The notes: a model not told the origin generated them from the sequence alone. 41,635 nucleotides of DNA from Minisyncoccota bacterium (GCA_029881675.1 JAOUMD010000007.1:1-41635); one strand, 5' to 3'; positions 1-8,703 are shown, counted from the first letter of the stretch. Made by a program: numbers and translations.

Positions 1-656
1 ATTTTTCTTGGATTAAGGTGTCTAGTGATGATGGTCCCATTCTGAGCATCTATTTCAAAAACATCAGGAAGATTATTAACTCCAAGTAGTTTATTAAATA
101 CTCCAAAGGAGGACTTTAGAATATATCTATTTTTTTTCTCATTATCTGGTTTTACAATTCCTGATGATACAGGTTGAGTTTGGACAGTAATTAATTGAGG
201 ATTATTAAATAATGTTTTTTTTGAAGAAGATTGCCCCCAAACTTGAAGGATAGATTCTAAGAAGTTTGCTTCTCCAGAAATGTTACTTTGTGAAACTGAG
301 TTTGAACTTATTTTTGCAAAAGATCCTTTTGGGATATATTTATGAAAAGCTCTGATAATATCTTTTGCTACTTCTTCGGGGAATTCTTGTTTAGAAATTA
401 AACTAGTAATTTTATTTTGAAGCTTTGTTTCTAAAAGTTCACTATTCCAATCATTTGTATCTTCAATAAGTTTTATTTTTTCAGTTAGATTATTGTGGTG
501 GGAAATTTGTCTAAATGTTTCTACGGGAATAACAAAACCATCGACAATTTTAATTTTTGCCTGATTAACTTTAGCAAATTCTAGAGCTTTCTTTCCTACT
601 TGTCTTGATGGGTAATTACTGACCTTAACAAGAGGAATAGTAGTGTTTATGATCAC
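1..656 (-). CDS. PEP synthase / pyruvate phosphate dikinase-like protein, N-terminal (PEP/pyruvate-binding) fragment; runs off the window edge
   Basis: Reverse-strand reading from GTG at 656 is open to base 1: VIINTTIPLVKVSNYPSRQVGKKALEFAKVNQAKIKIVDGFVIPVETFRQISHHNNL...; resembles the PPDK N-terminal pattern (VGGKxxxL...GxxVPxGFVV..AFR). In-frame stop directly upstream of the GTG. Confidence 0.6.
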   Translation of the reverse strand, partial: MIINTTIPLVKVSNYPSRQVGKKALEFAKVNQAKIKIVDGFVIPVETFRQISHHNNLTEKIKLIEDTNDWNSELLETKLQNKITSLISKQEFPEEVAKDIIRAFHKYIPKGSFAKISSNSVSQSNISGEANFLESILQVWGQSSSKKTLFNNPQLITVQTQPVSSGIVKPDNEKKNRYILKSSFGVFNKLLGVNNLPDVFEIDAQNGTIITRHLNPRK

Positions 657-692
657 TACTTAATACTATCTTAACTTGGCTAGGTAAAGCAA

Positions 693-1937
693 CTAAGAGT
701 TCTTTAAAGTGGCGTTATGTTCGATGTTTTTTGAGACGACTTGTCCAGGATATATTTGAGCTCCTGCCCCAATTAATACACCAGGCATGGTACTAGTTCT
801 GATACCAATTTTGGCACCTTCCCCTGTGACAATACCCAAGGCATTGATTCCGGTATCTGTTTTAACACCCTTGACCATGGTAATAACATTGGCTCTGTCT
901 AATCTTTTGTTTGCAGTAATAAGTCCTGCTCCAATTTGATTATTTGGACCAATGATAGAGTCTGCCAAGTAACCAAAGTGCAGTGTAGATTTGTCCATGA
1001 TAATAGATCTAACTACTTCTGTATTTGCACCAACAACACTTCTTTCTTCAAGGCTGGATTGTCTGACAAAACTGTAGTCTCCAACTAAACAGTCTTTCCC
1101 TATGTAACAAGGTCCAACTATTTTTGCAAAGTCACCAACTCTGGCTCCATCTTCAATAATGATAGGCCCTTTTGAGTCATCAAGAATGGCAGATTGAGAA
1201 ATCTTGGCAGCTGATGAAGTATATGATTTATGTTTTGTAAAAAGAATTTTTTGTAAGTTAAATAAATGCCATGGAAATTTAAGACTTCTGATAGCTTCAT
1301 TTAGGATTAAAGCTCTCATATTAGTTTCTTTCATTGTCTGAGATAGAGCTTCTTCAAAGTTGTATTCAGATTCAGGAAGACTATTTAGAATAGAAATAAA
1401 TTTTTGATTAAGTAAATAACATCCTAGGATTTTGATATTTGATTTCTCTGTCCCTTTTTCAGGTTTTTCTTCAATTCCAACAGCCTTATCACCATCTAGC
1501 TCCAGAATACCGTAGAGCCATGGTTCATTAGTTTGACTGGCACAAATACTGCCATCACTATCTAGGTTTAACATCTCATTAATTAAGTCTCCACCATTCA
1601 ATAAGTCTGGGAAGATAACAGCAAATTTATTTTCTAATTGATCCTTTACAGTCAGAAGTGCATCTCCCATCCCTTTTGATTCATTCTGCGTAGCGAAAGT
1701 AATATTGAGGTTATGTTCATTTTGACCAACTACTTGTCTCAGGGAACCACTCTCTTCATCTCGGCGTGATTGGATAATAATGACTTCTTTAAAGCCATTT
1801 TGAGCAAGATTATTTAATGTTCTTGTAATTAAAGGTTGGCCAAAAAAATTAATGGCTCCTTTATGAACTTGTGTATTAAGTGGGAAGAATCTGGAGTTAG
1901 AACCACCAGCTAGGATAACTACTTTAGGTTTTTGCAT
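693..1937 (-). CDS. Sugar-phosphate nucleotidyltransferase with C-terminal left-handed beta-helix (GlmU-like architecture)
   Basis: N-terminal VVILAGGSNSRFFPLN (nucleotidyltransferase loop), EEKPEKG motif, hexapeptide-repeat-like C-terminus. Confidence 0.8.
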   Translation of the reverse strand: MQKPKVVILAGGSNSRFFPLNTQVHKGAINFFGQPLITRTLNNLAQNGFKEVIIIQSRRDEESGSLRQVVGQNEHNLNITFATQNESKGMGDALLTVKDQLENKFAVIFPDLLNGGDLINEMLNLDSDGSICASQTNEPWLYGILELDGDKAVGIEEKPEKGTEKSNIKILGCYLLNQKFISILNSLPESEYNFEEALSQTMKETNMRALILNEAIRSLKFPWHLFNLQKILFTKHKSYTSSAAKISQSAILDDSKGPIIIEDGARVGDFAKIVGPCYIGKDCLVGDYSFVRQSSLEERSVVGANTEVVRSIIMDKSTLHFGYLADSIIGPNNQIGAGLITANKRLDRANVITMVKGVKTDTGINALGIVTGEGAKIGIRTSTMPGVLIGAGAQIYPGQVVSKNIEHNATLKNS

Positions 1938-1962
1938 ATGATCATTCTAACACTAATTGTTT

Positions 1963-2487
1963 CTATTTTTGATTTTTTAGAGAAATTTTGAGCATCTCAA
2001 TTGCTGGTATCACATTAGCAAAAGCAAACTCTTGGGGTAGATCATTAAGATCAAACCAGACTAGTTCTGATACATCATCTTGAGCTTTCATCATGGTGTA
2101 ATCGTTATTTACTGCCTCAACATGATAAATAAAAATTAATGAAGGTAGTAGAGTATCTCCATATATATCTGGATAAGAGCCTAAATATTTAATTATTTTT
2201 GCATCTAAATTTGTTTCTTCCTTTGCTTCTCTAAGAGCTGACTTTTCGGCTGTTTCTCCAATATCAATAAAGCCACCAGGAACATCCCAGTATCCTTTCA
2301 TTGGTTCTATGGCCCTTTTAGCCAAAAGGACTTTACCTTCTTTATGGAAAAGTAAGACAGTACAAGGTGCAGGGTTTTGGTAATAAAGGAAATCACATTG
2401 ACTACAAGAAGCGAAGTTGGATTTTAGGTCCAACTCCGCTTTGCATTTAGGACAGTATTTAAAGTTTTTGTTTAAAAATGTCTCCAT
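1963..2487 (-). CDS. NUDIX hydrolase with N-terminal zinc ribbon
   Basis: CPKCKAEL...CSQC zinc ribbon; Nudix box GGFIDIGETAEKSALREAKEET. Confidence 0.9.
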   Translation of the reverse strand: METFLNKNFKYCPKCKAELDLKSNFASCSQCDFLYYQNPAPCTVLLFHKEGKVLLAKRAIEPMKGYWDVPGGFIDIGETAEKSALREAKEETNLDAKIIKYLGSYPDIYGDTLLPSLIFIYHVEAVNNDYTMMKAQDDVSELVWFDLNDLPQEFAFANVIPAIEMLKISLKNQK

Positions 2488-2496
2488 ATTTTAATA

Positions 2497-3870
2497 TTAG
2501 TGTTCAACTGCAATAGATCCACCTCTGGACTCAATAAATGATTTTATTTCATTGGTTTTTTCATCTAAAGTAGCTTTATCATTTGCTTCAACATTCAGTC
2601 TTAAAACAGGCTGAGTATTTGAAGGTCTAATGTTAGCCCACCAAGTGTCATACCAAATAGAAACACCATCTAACCAATCTACTGATTTAGCATCATTGAA
2701 GTGTTCTTCGAGAGCTTTCATCATCTCTTCTTTTTCTTCAACGGAGAAGTTTATTTCTCCACTGAGTGGATATTTATCATATTTATTGACTAGTTCTGAC
2801 ATTTTCATGCCTGATTCACTAAGTTGGCTAAGGACAACTAAGCTGGCGATTAAGCCACTGTCTGCACTCCAGTTTTCTTTGAAGTAATAGTGTCCAGAGT
2901 GTTCTCCAGCAAAGATAGCATCGTGTTTACGCATGTCTTCTTTGATAAGTGTATGCCCGACTCTGACTCTGACGCTTTTACCACCTTTTGCTTCGACTGT
3001 TTCTGGAACAATTCTGCCACAAATAGCGTTATAAAGAACAGTTGCCCCTGGATTAAGTTTGAGCATTTGGTCAGCAACCATAGCAGTAGTAAGAGTTCCA
3101 GAGATAAATCTGCCATTCTCATCCATAAGGAACATTCTGTCTCCATCACCATCAAACATAATTCCAAGATCAGCTTTTTCTTCTTTAATTTTTGCGATGA
3201 TAGCTCCATGTGTTTCTTCTAGAAGTGGATTTGCCAAATGATTTGGGAAAGTACCATCTAGTTCAAAGTACATTGGGATGATTTCTACAGGAAGTTGCTC
3301 TGCAATTTCTGGAATAACTTTTCCAGCCATACCGTTCCCTGCATCAATAACAACCTTAAGAGGTTTAATGGTGTTGATATCAACTAAGCTTAGGGCATGT
3401 TTAATCCAACCATCCATAACATCAGTCTCACTGATTGTGCCTGGAGTTTCTGCTAGTTCAAACTTTGTGTCTGAAATAGCTAGGTCCCTAATATCATAAA
3501 TACCACTGTTTCCACTGACTCCGATTGCACCTTTTTTAACAATCTTAAAACCATTAAATTGTGGTGGATTGTGTGAAGCTGAGATCATGATAGCTAAATC
3601 AAGATCAAGAGTTCCCGCTGCAAAATAGACCATGTCTGTAGCAATTAAACCAAGATTAATTACATTAACTCCCATTTCTGTAAGGCCTTTACTCATTGCT
3701 TCAAACCAAGCAATGTTAGTAGTTCTCATGTCGTAACCAATGGCTACAGTTTTTGGTTTGAAATGGTCTGCAATTGCTTGACCAATTCTATGGACTCCCT
3801 CTATATCTAATTGTTCATCCACGACTGCGCGGACGTCATAATCTTTAAAGATTGATGGTGTGATTTGCAT
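2497..3870 (-). CDS. Phosphomannomutase / phosphoglucomutase
   Basis: IFKDYDVRAVV start, ASHNPPQFNGFK active-site serine loop, DGDGDRMF metal loop, GEHSGHYYF sugar-binding loop, RPSNTQPVLRL phosphate-binding loop. Confidence 0.93.
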   Translation of the reverse strand: MQITPSIFKDYDVRAVVDEQLDIEGVHRIGQAIADHFKPKTVAIGYDMRTTNIAWFEAMSKGLTEMGVNVINLGLIATDMVYFAAGTLDLDLAIMISASHNPPQFNGFKIVKKGAIGVSGNSGIYDIRDLAISDTKFELAETPGTISETDVMDGWIKHALSLVDINTIKPLKVVIDAGNGMAGKVIPEIAEQLPVEIIPMYFELDGTFPNHLANPLLEETHGAIIAKIKEEKADLGIMFDGDGDRMFLMDENGRFISGTLTTAMVADQMLKLNPGATVLYNAICGRIVPETVEAKGGKSVRVRVGHTLIKEDMRKHDAIFAGEHSGHYYFKENWSADSGLIASLVVLSQLSESGMKMSELVNKYDKYPLSGEINFSVEEKEEMMKALEEHFNDAKSVDWLDGVSIWYDTWWANIRPSNTQPVLRLNVEANDKATLDEKTNEIKSFIESRGGSIAVEH

Positions 3871-3895
3871 AAAATCTCCTTTAATAAATGATAGA

Positions 3896-4573
3896 TTACA
3901 TCTTTAAAAGTATCAGGTCAAGTTCTTGACCTAAGCTTAACGATAATTGGCTATTTTTTTGTTTTATATCAATGTTAAATAGTTGCTGATGGGTTTTTAA
4001 GAGTTGTTCTAGAGTGAATCTGTTTGCCTGTCCTTTTAGCTTGGTAATCATAAATGGAGCTCCTTTAATGACTCCACCATCTTTGGCAGTAATAAGCATT
4101 CTAATTTGTCTAATGATCATTGTGTAAACAAAGAACTCATCGTTTTGAGAGATAGATTCCCTAAGTAATTTAATTATCTTTGTCTTATCTGGTCCTCCAA
4201 TTTGGTCAAGGAATTTCCAAAGTGTATTACTAATTTTAAATTCAAAAACTTGAGGATTCCCAACTTTTTTGAGCATTGTTGCCGTAAGTTGTCTTTTTTC
4301 ATAAAGGATTAGATTTTCTAAACCGCTATTGGCTATTTGTTCTATAAGTTCTTTTTTTCTTTTTGAGGCAGGTAGTGAGTGTATTTCTTCAATGATAATT
4401 AATTTATCTTCACCAAAAAGACTATTACCACCCATTGCTTCTTGAAGAGAAGCAGCTGTAAGTCTTTTAGCTTCTAAACGAGTAATGGCAGTACTATTAG
4501 TTTTAGCTTGGGTAATTAGTTCTTGGAGTTTTTTTCTTGAGTGGGCAGTATTCTCACCATGGATAACTATCAT
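3896..4573 (-). CDS. holA: DNA polymerase III delta subunit-like protein (HolA family)
   Basis: Start MIVIHGENTAHSRKKLQELI, mid-region LIIIEEIHSLPASKRKKELIEQI and C-terminal helical region resemble short HolA proteins. Confidence 0.6.
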   Translation of the reverse strand: MIVIHGENTAHSRKKLQELITQAKTNSTAITRLEAKRLTAASLQEAMGGNSLFGEDKLIIIEEIHSLPASKRKKELIEQIANSGLENLILYEKRQLTATMLKKVGNPQVFEFKISNTLWKFLDQIGGPDKTKIIKLLRESISQNDEFFVYTMIIRQIRMLITAKDGGVIKGAPFMITKLKGQANRFTLEQLLKTHQQLFNIDIKQKNSQLSLSLGQELDLILLKM

Positions 4574-4579
4574 TGACTC

Positions 4580-4843
4580 TTATTTCATTAACATTTGTAA
4601 CTTGGCAATTATATATCCAGCAAGAAATAGTGCTACATAAAAAAATGATTGTTGTAACTTTTTTATAAATTTTTCTTTGGGGTCTGTCTTTTTACTTGGG
4701 ATGTGCAAAGCCTTCCCGACCTTTTGTGAGAATGATTTCTTTTTATGAAAAGGATTTTTTAGCATATATCTATTTTTAGTCTGATTGGAAGAATAATTCA
4801 AGGAGGAAGGTCTAAATTTAAGATAAGATATTTTGAAAATCAC
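4580..4843 (-). CDS. Small basic single-TM protein; likely start is the internal Met at 4765
   Basis: ORF; MLKNPFHKKKSFSQKVGKALHIPSKK...FFYVALFLAGYIIAKLQ. Confidence 0.5.
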   Translation of the reverse strand: MIFKISYLKFRPSSLNYSSNQTKNRYMLKNPFHKKKSFSQKVGKALHIPSKKTDPKEKFIKKLQQSFFYVALFLAGYIIAKLQMLMK

Positions 4844-4899
4844 ACTGATCCAGTCTTGAAGTTAGAGCATCATTAATGTTTTAATAAGGTCATAGTCTT

Positions 4900-5913
4900 A
4901 TGTTGAAATTCATTCGTGTCACCAAAAAATATAATGCAGATAAACCTGCTCTAGATAGTGTCTCCTTTGACATTGATTCTGGAGAACTAGTCGTTATTAC
5001 TGGTCCATCGGGCTCAGGTAAAACTACCCTACTGAAACTTCTTACAAAAGATGAGGATCCAACTGAAGGAGAAATATACTTTAAAGAAGAGAATATTAAT
5101 TTATTAAAAAGATCTAAAGTTCCATATCATAGAAGAAAAATTGGTTCTGTCTTTCAAGATTACAAACTTTTACCAGAACTTAACATTTGGGAGAATATTG
5201 CTTTAGCACTCTCTATTCTAGGTCATCCAGACCATGAGATTGAAGAAAAAGTTACTGATTTACTAAAACTTGTCGGATTAACTGATAAGGCATATCTATT
5301 CCCTCATCAATTATCTGGTGGTGAAGCTCAAAGAATTAGTATCGCTAGAGCATTGTCTACTGCTCCTGAAATGATTTTTGCTGATGAGCCAACTGGAAAC
5401 CTTGACGCAGCTAATTCTCTAATTATTGCCAAGCTATTAAAGAAAATTAATGATCTTGGTACTACTGTGATGGTGACTACACATGATCCAGTAGTAATTA
5501 AACATCTTTCTGGTTCCAGAATGATGGAGCTTAAGGATGGTGTTTTGATTGATTCGAATGAGAAGAAAGAAAAGAAAAAGGAAAAAGAAGAAAAGGCTGA
5601 AGATAAAGAAGATGATAAGGATAAGGGAGAATCTAAAAAGACAAAAGAGGATGAAGAGTTCCCAAAAACAAAAGATAATGTAAAAGAAAAAAAGAAGTCT
5701 ATGTTTAATCTTTTTGGTATGTTTGGCAAGAAGAAGCAACAACCTAAAGAAGAAATAGATGATAAAAAGGTTGAAGATAGTAAGTCTGATGATCAAGATA
5801 AGAAAGAAGATAAGGCTGAGGATGAAGACAGTGAGGATAATGATAAGAAAAAAGAATTAACTAAAGAAAAAAAAGAAATAAAAAAAGTAACAAAATCTAA
5901 AGAAGATAAATAA
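4900..5913 (+). CDS. ftsE: Cell-division ABC transporter ATP-binding protein FtsE with long charged C-terminal tail
   Basis: Walker A GPSGSGKTT, signature LSGGEAQR, Walker B MIFADEPT; followed by FtsX; about 120 aa of K/E/D-rich tail. Confidence 0.92.
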   Translation: MLKFIRVTKKYNADKPALDSVSFDIDSGELVVITGPSGSGKTTLLKLLTKDEDPTEGEIYFKEENINLLKRSKVPYHRRKIGSVFQDYKLLPELNIWENIALALSILGHPDHEIEEKVTDLLKLVGLTDKAYLFPHQLSGGEAQRISIARALSTAPEMIFADEPTGNLDAANSLIIAKLLKKINDLGTTVMVTTHDPVVIKHLSGSRMMELKDGVLIDSNEKKEKKKEKEEKAEDKEDDKDKGESKKTKEDEEFPKTKDNVKEKKKSMFNLFGMFGKKKQQPKEEIDDKKVEDSKSDDQDKKEDKAEDEDSEDNDKKKELTKEKKEIKKVTKSKEDK

Positions 5914-5914
5914 T

Positions 5915-6784
5915 ATGAATCCTCTTGCTTCAGCCCTAGTGACAATGCGCCGTTCACCATATCAGTCATTGGCTTCTATTGTGATTCTTTCCTTTACTTT
6001 TTTTGTTGCATACGTTTTCTCATATTTTCTAATAGGTAGTGAAGTTGTCTTAAGATTTTTTGAAACTCGTCCTCAAGTAATTGCTTTTTTTGATATAGAG
6101 GCTGATGCTGGGCAAATAAATGAGCTTGGTGAACAAATTAAAGAAAAAGATTATGTTAGTGGTATTAAGTTAGTCAGTAAAGATGAAGCATTAAAGATTT
6201 ATCAAGCTGAGAATAAAGACGATCCTTTGTTACTTGAACTAGTAACTGCACAAATTCTACCTGCAAGTATTGAAGTATCTGGAAATACTATTTCAGATCT
6301 ACCAAAGATTAAGGAAGATTTGGAAAAATTTGATAATGTTGATGAGGTTATCTTACAGCAGGATATCATTGATTCCTTATCTGGATGGACTGCTTCTATT
6401 AGATTAGTTGGTCTGGCTAGTGTTGTTTTGCTTAGTTTAGTCTCTCTACTGATTATGGTAGTTGTAATTGGAATGAAGGTTGTAGCCAAGCGTCCTGCAA
6501 TTGCCATTATGCGTTTGATTGGTGCTACTAAGTGGTTTATCAGAGGTCCATTTGTTTTTGAAGGAATTATGTATGGTCTACTGAGTTCAATTATTGGCTG
6601 GGGAGGAAGTTATGTAGGTCTACTCTACATTACTCCATGGCTCAAAGAGTTTTTGGGTACCATTCCAGTTTTCCCTATTCCACCAGCTTTCTATGCTTTA
6701 CAACTAAGTATTGGTACTCTTGGCGGTATTCTCCTTGGTGCATTTGCTGGTTCTATTGCGGTAGGCAGAATGATTAAGAAGTGA
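5915..6784 (+). CDS. ftsX: Cell-division permease FtsX
   Basis: Four predicted TM segments, extracellular domain after the first TM, IAIMRLIGATKWFIRGPFVFEG motif; directly after ftsE. Confidence 0.92.
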   Translation: MNPLASALVTMRRSPYQSLASIVILSFTFFVAYVFSYFLIGSEVVLRFFETRPQVIAFFDIEADAGQINELGEQIKEKDYVSGIKLVSKDEALKIYQAENKDDPLLLELVTAQILPASIEVSGNTISDLPKIKEDLEKFDNVDEVILQQDIIDSLSGWTASIRLVGLASVVLLSLVSLLIMVVVIGMKVVAKRPAIAIMRLIGATKWFIRGPFVFEGIMYGLLSSIIGWGGSYVGLLYITPWLKEFLGTIPVFPIPPAFYALQLSIGTLGGILLGAFAGSIAVGRMIKK

Positions 6785-6799
6785 TACAACTTTTCTAAT

Positions 6800-8035
6800 A
6801 TGAGAAGATTCCACAAAATAGCACTTACGCTTTGTTTTTCTCTAGTTATATTCTTTAGTTCAAATATTTTAGTTAATGCTGTTGCTAATTGTGATGATAT
6901 TAGTTGTAACAAGGATGATGATGGTACATATTTACGTTGTATTGAAGAAAAAACATCTTGTTGGGTAGAAAAGATAGAAGAAGCTCAATCATCAGCTATT
7001 ACTCTAAAAAGCACTATTAATATTCTCAATGGACAAATTAATGTTCTTCAACTTCAAATAGATCAGAGTCTTTCTGAGATTACTTCCTTAGAAAAAGAAA
7101 TTATTGAGTTAACAGACAGAATTGAAGGGCTTAACTATTCTTTAGATAAGTTAACCAGTGTCTTGGTAGAAAGAGTAGCAGAACAATACAAGAGGACTTA
7201 CACTAATCCCATCTTAGTATTTTTCTCTAAAACTAGGTTTGCTACAAAATTATCAGAGTTTAAATATCTTAAGCTAGCAGGTCAACAAACAGTCGATGCA
7301 ATGGAGAGAGCAGAAAGCCAAAAGATTACTTATGATGAGCAAAAATTACTTAAGAAACAAAAGCAGGAGGAACTTGAGTCAAAGAGAATTCAATTGGAGG
7401 GACAAAAGAGTCAGCTAGCTGGAAAGAGAGCTGCAGAACAAAATCTTTTGACTGAAACAAAGAATAATGAGGCTATTTTTCAACAAAAGTTAGCTGAGGC
7501 TAAAGCAGAGTTCCAAGCTATTCAGGCTATTATTGCTGGAAGAGGTCAGGAAACAGAGGTTGGCCATGTTAATGAGGGAGATAAAATAGCTACAGTAATT
7601 CAAGGACAATCATGTAACTCCAGTGGAACACATGTCCACTTAATAATTTCAGATTTTGGAGTAGTTAAAAATCCATTTAATTATCTTAAATCAGGTATAG
7701 ATTATCAAAATTGTTCCGGTTCTAGCTGTGGTAGTAGCGATGGAGACTCATTTAATCCATCTGGATCTTGGGATTGGCCTATTTCAGCTACAGTTCAATT
7801 ATGGCAAGGATATGGAAGTACTTGGGCGACCCGCAATACTTGGGTCAGTCGTATCTATAGCTCTCATAATGGAATTGATATCAGAAGTTTAGGCTCAAGC
7901 ACTGTGACGACAATGCAGTCTGGTACCTTATATCAAGGAAGCTTTACAGGTTCTGGTTCATGTCGTTTAAGGTATGTCAGAGTAGCTCATGATGATAGTG
8001 AAATAAGTTCTTTTTACTTGCATATTAATTATTAA
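6800..8035 (+). CDS. Secreted coiled-coil peptidoglycan hydrolase (PcsB/EnvC-like) with apparently permuted M23/LytM domain
   Basis: Signal peptide, coiled coil, GTHVHLII (HxH) block followed later by SHNGIDI (HxxxD) and SFYLHINY blocks; third gene after ftsE-ftsX. Confidence 0.85.
   Translation: MRRFHKIALTLCFSLVIFFSSNILVNAVANCDDISCNKDDDGTYLRCIEEKTSCWVEKIEEAQSSAITLKSTINILNGQINVLQLQIDQSLSEITSLEKEIIELTDRIEGLNYSLDKLTSVLVERVAEQYKRTYTNPILVFFSKTRFATKLSEFKYLKLAGQQTVDAMERAESQKITYDEQKLLKKQKQEELESKRIQLEGQKSQLAGKRAAEQNLLTETKNNEAIFQQKLAEAKAEFQAIQAIIAGRGQETEVGHVNEGDKIATVIQGQSCNSSGTHVHLIISDFGVVKNPFNYLKSGIDYQNCSGSSCGSSDGDSFNPSGSWDWPISATVQLWQGYGSTWATRNTWVSRIYSSHNGIDIRSLGSSTVTTMQSGTLYQGSFTGSGSCRLRYVRVAHDDSEISSFYLHINY
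7973..8033 (+). repeat. 61-bp direct repeat, copy 1 (3' end of the hydrolase gene)
   Basis: Identical to 8609-8669 by base-by-base comparison (tatgtcagagtagctcatgatgatagtgaaataagttctttttacttgcatattaattatt). Confidence 0.97.
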
Positions 8036-8079
8036 CACTAATTAATCTTAATGAAAGATTACTGTAATAAACTGTATGG

Positions 8080-8493
8080 GTGTTAATAACAGTTGCCCCA
8101 CAAAATATTTATAAAACTAAAGTAATACCTTTAAAGGGCTCTGTTTATAAAAGAGTTTATAAGTCAGCTTTATCTTATTACCAAATTATTAAATCAAGAA
8201 CTAAGCGTAAACCATATACAAGGTCTACTTATTTTAAGAAGAAAATTTTTCTTGATATTTTTTGGTCACACTTATTTGATAAAGGAAGAAAGATTAGAAC
8301 ACAAAGGTTAAAATTACTACCTTGTGCCATTGAGTTATTGGAAAGAACAACTTGCTCTCCAGAGATAATAAAGTCAGAAAAGTTTAAAAGAGAGACTTTT
8401 TATCGTTTTACTGGGCAAACTGAATCAGGTCAATTATTTATAGTTCAGGTTAAAAAGAGAAATAACCATCTTTATTTCATCTCAGTATACTAA
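8080..8493 (+). CDS. Small basic protein of unknown function carried between the 61-bp repeats
   Basis: GTG-start ORF, 137 aa: ...IFLDIFWSHLFDKGRKIRTQRLKLLPCAIELL...FYRFTGQTESGQLFIVQVKKRNNHLYFISVY. Confidence 0.7.
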   Translation: MLITVAPQNIYKTKVIPLKGSVYKRVYKSALSYYQIIKSRTKRKPYTRSTYFKKKIFLDIFWSHLFDKGRKIRTQRLKLLPCAIELLERTTCSPEIIKSEKFKRETFYRFTGQTESGQLFIVQVKKRNNHLYFISVY

Positions 8494-8501
8494 AACAAAA
8501 A

Positions 8502-8544
8502 AAGTCTTTGGCGGTGTAGGGCGAAACCATACGGCTAAAGACTT
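8502..8544. repeat. Stem-loop downstream of the cassette ORF
   Basis: AAGTCTTTGGC ... GCTAAAGACTT arms (8 Watson-Crick pairs, one G-T, then GC/GC), inner GTGT/ATAC and GG/CC pairs around gcgaaa. Confidence 0.8.
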
Positions 8545-8608
8545 GATTCTGTCTGTAATATAGTACTTTTTGTATCACTAGTCAATTATTAGTTTTGATT
8601 TGTTTTAT

Positions 8609-8669
8609 TATGTCAGAGTAGCTCATGATGATAGTGAAATAAGTTCTTTTTACTTGCATATTAATTATT
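8609..8669 (+). repeat. 61-bp direct repeat, copy 2
   Basis: Identical to 7973-8033; still reads YVRVAHDDSEISSFYLHINY followed by a stop (TGA instead of TAA). Confidence 0.97.
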
Positions 8670-8703
8670 GAGTAAATGATCTCTTTTTATTACCCTATAA
8701 CTA

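Larger units (their letters stand above)
8034..8669. mobile_element. Candidate insertion cassette (575-bp unique part plus one 61-bp repeat) with one ORF and one hairpin
   Basis: Bounded by perfect 61-bp direct repeats; contains a 137-aa ORF and a 43-nt hairpin; no recombinase encoded. Mobility is inferred. Confidence 0.5.

Noticed and set aside
2630-3499. ORFs overlapping the phosphomannomutase gene on either strand
   Set aside because: The minus-frame phosphomannomutase has all conserved motifs; overlapping ORFs have no recognisable domain.
5328-5796. Two minus-strand ORFs (133 and 119 aa) opposite ftsE
   Set aside because: F/S/L-rich low-complexity products are the reverse complement of the K/E/D-rich FtsE tail; spurious.
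8502-8544. Hairpin as an ordinary terminator of the cassette ORF
   Set aside because: No T run follows on the plus strand; the T run occurs only on the minus strand, where no gene was seen converging on it.
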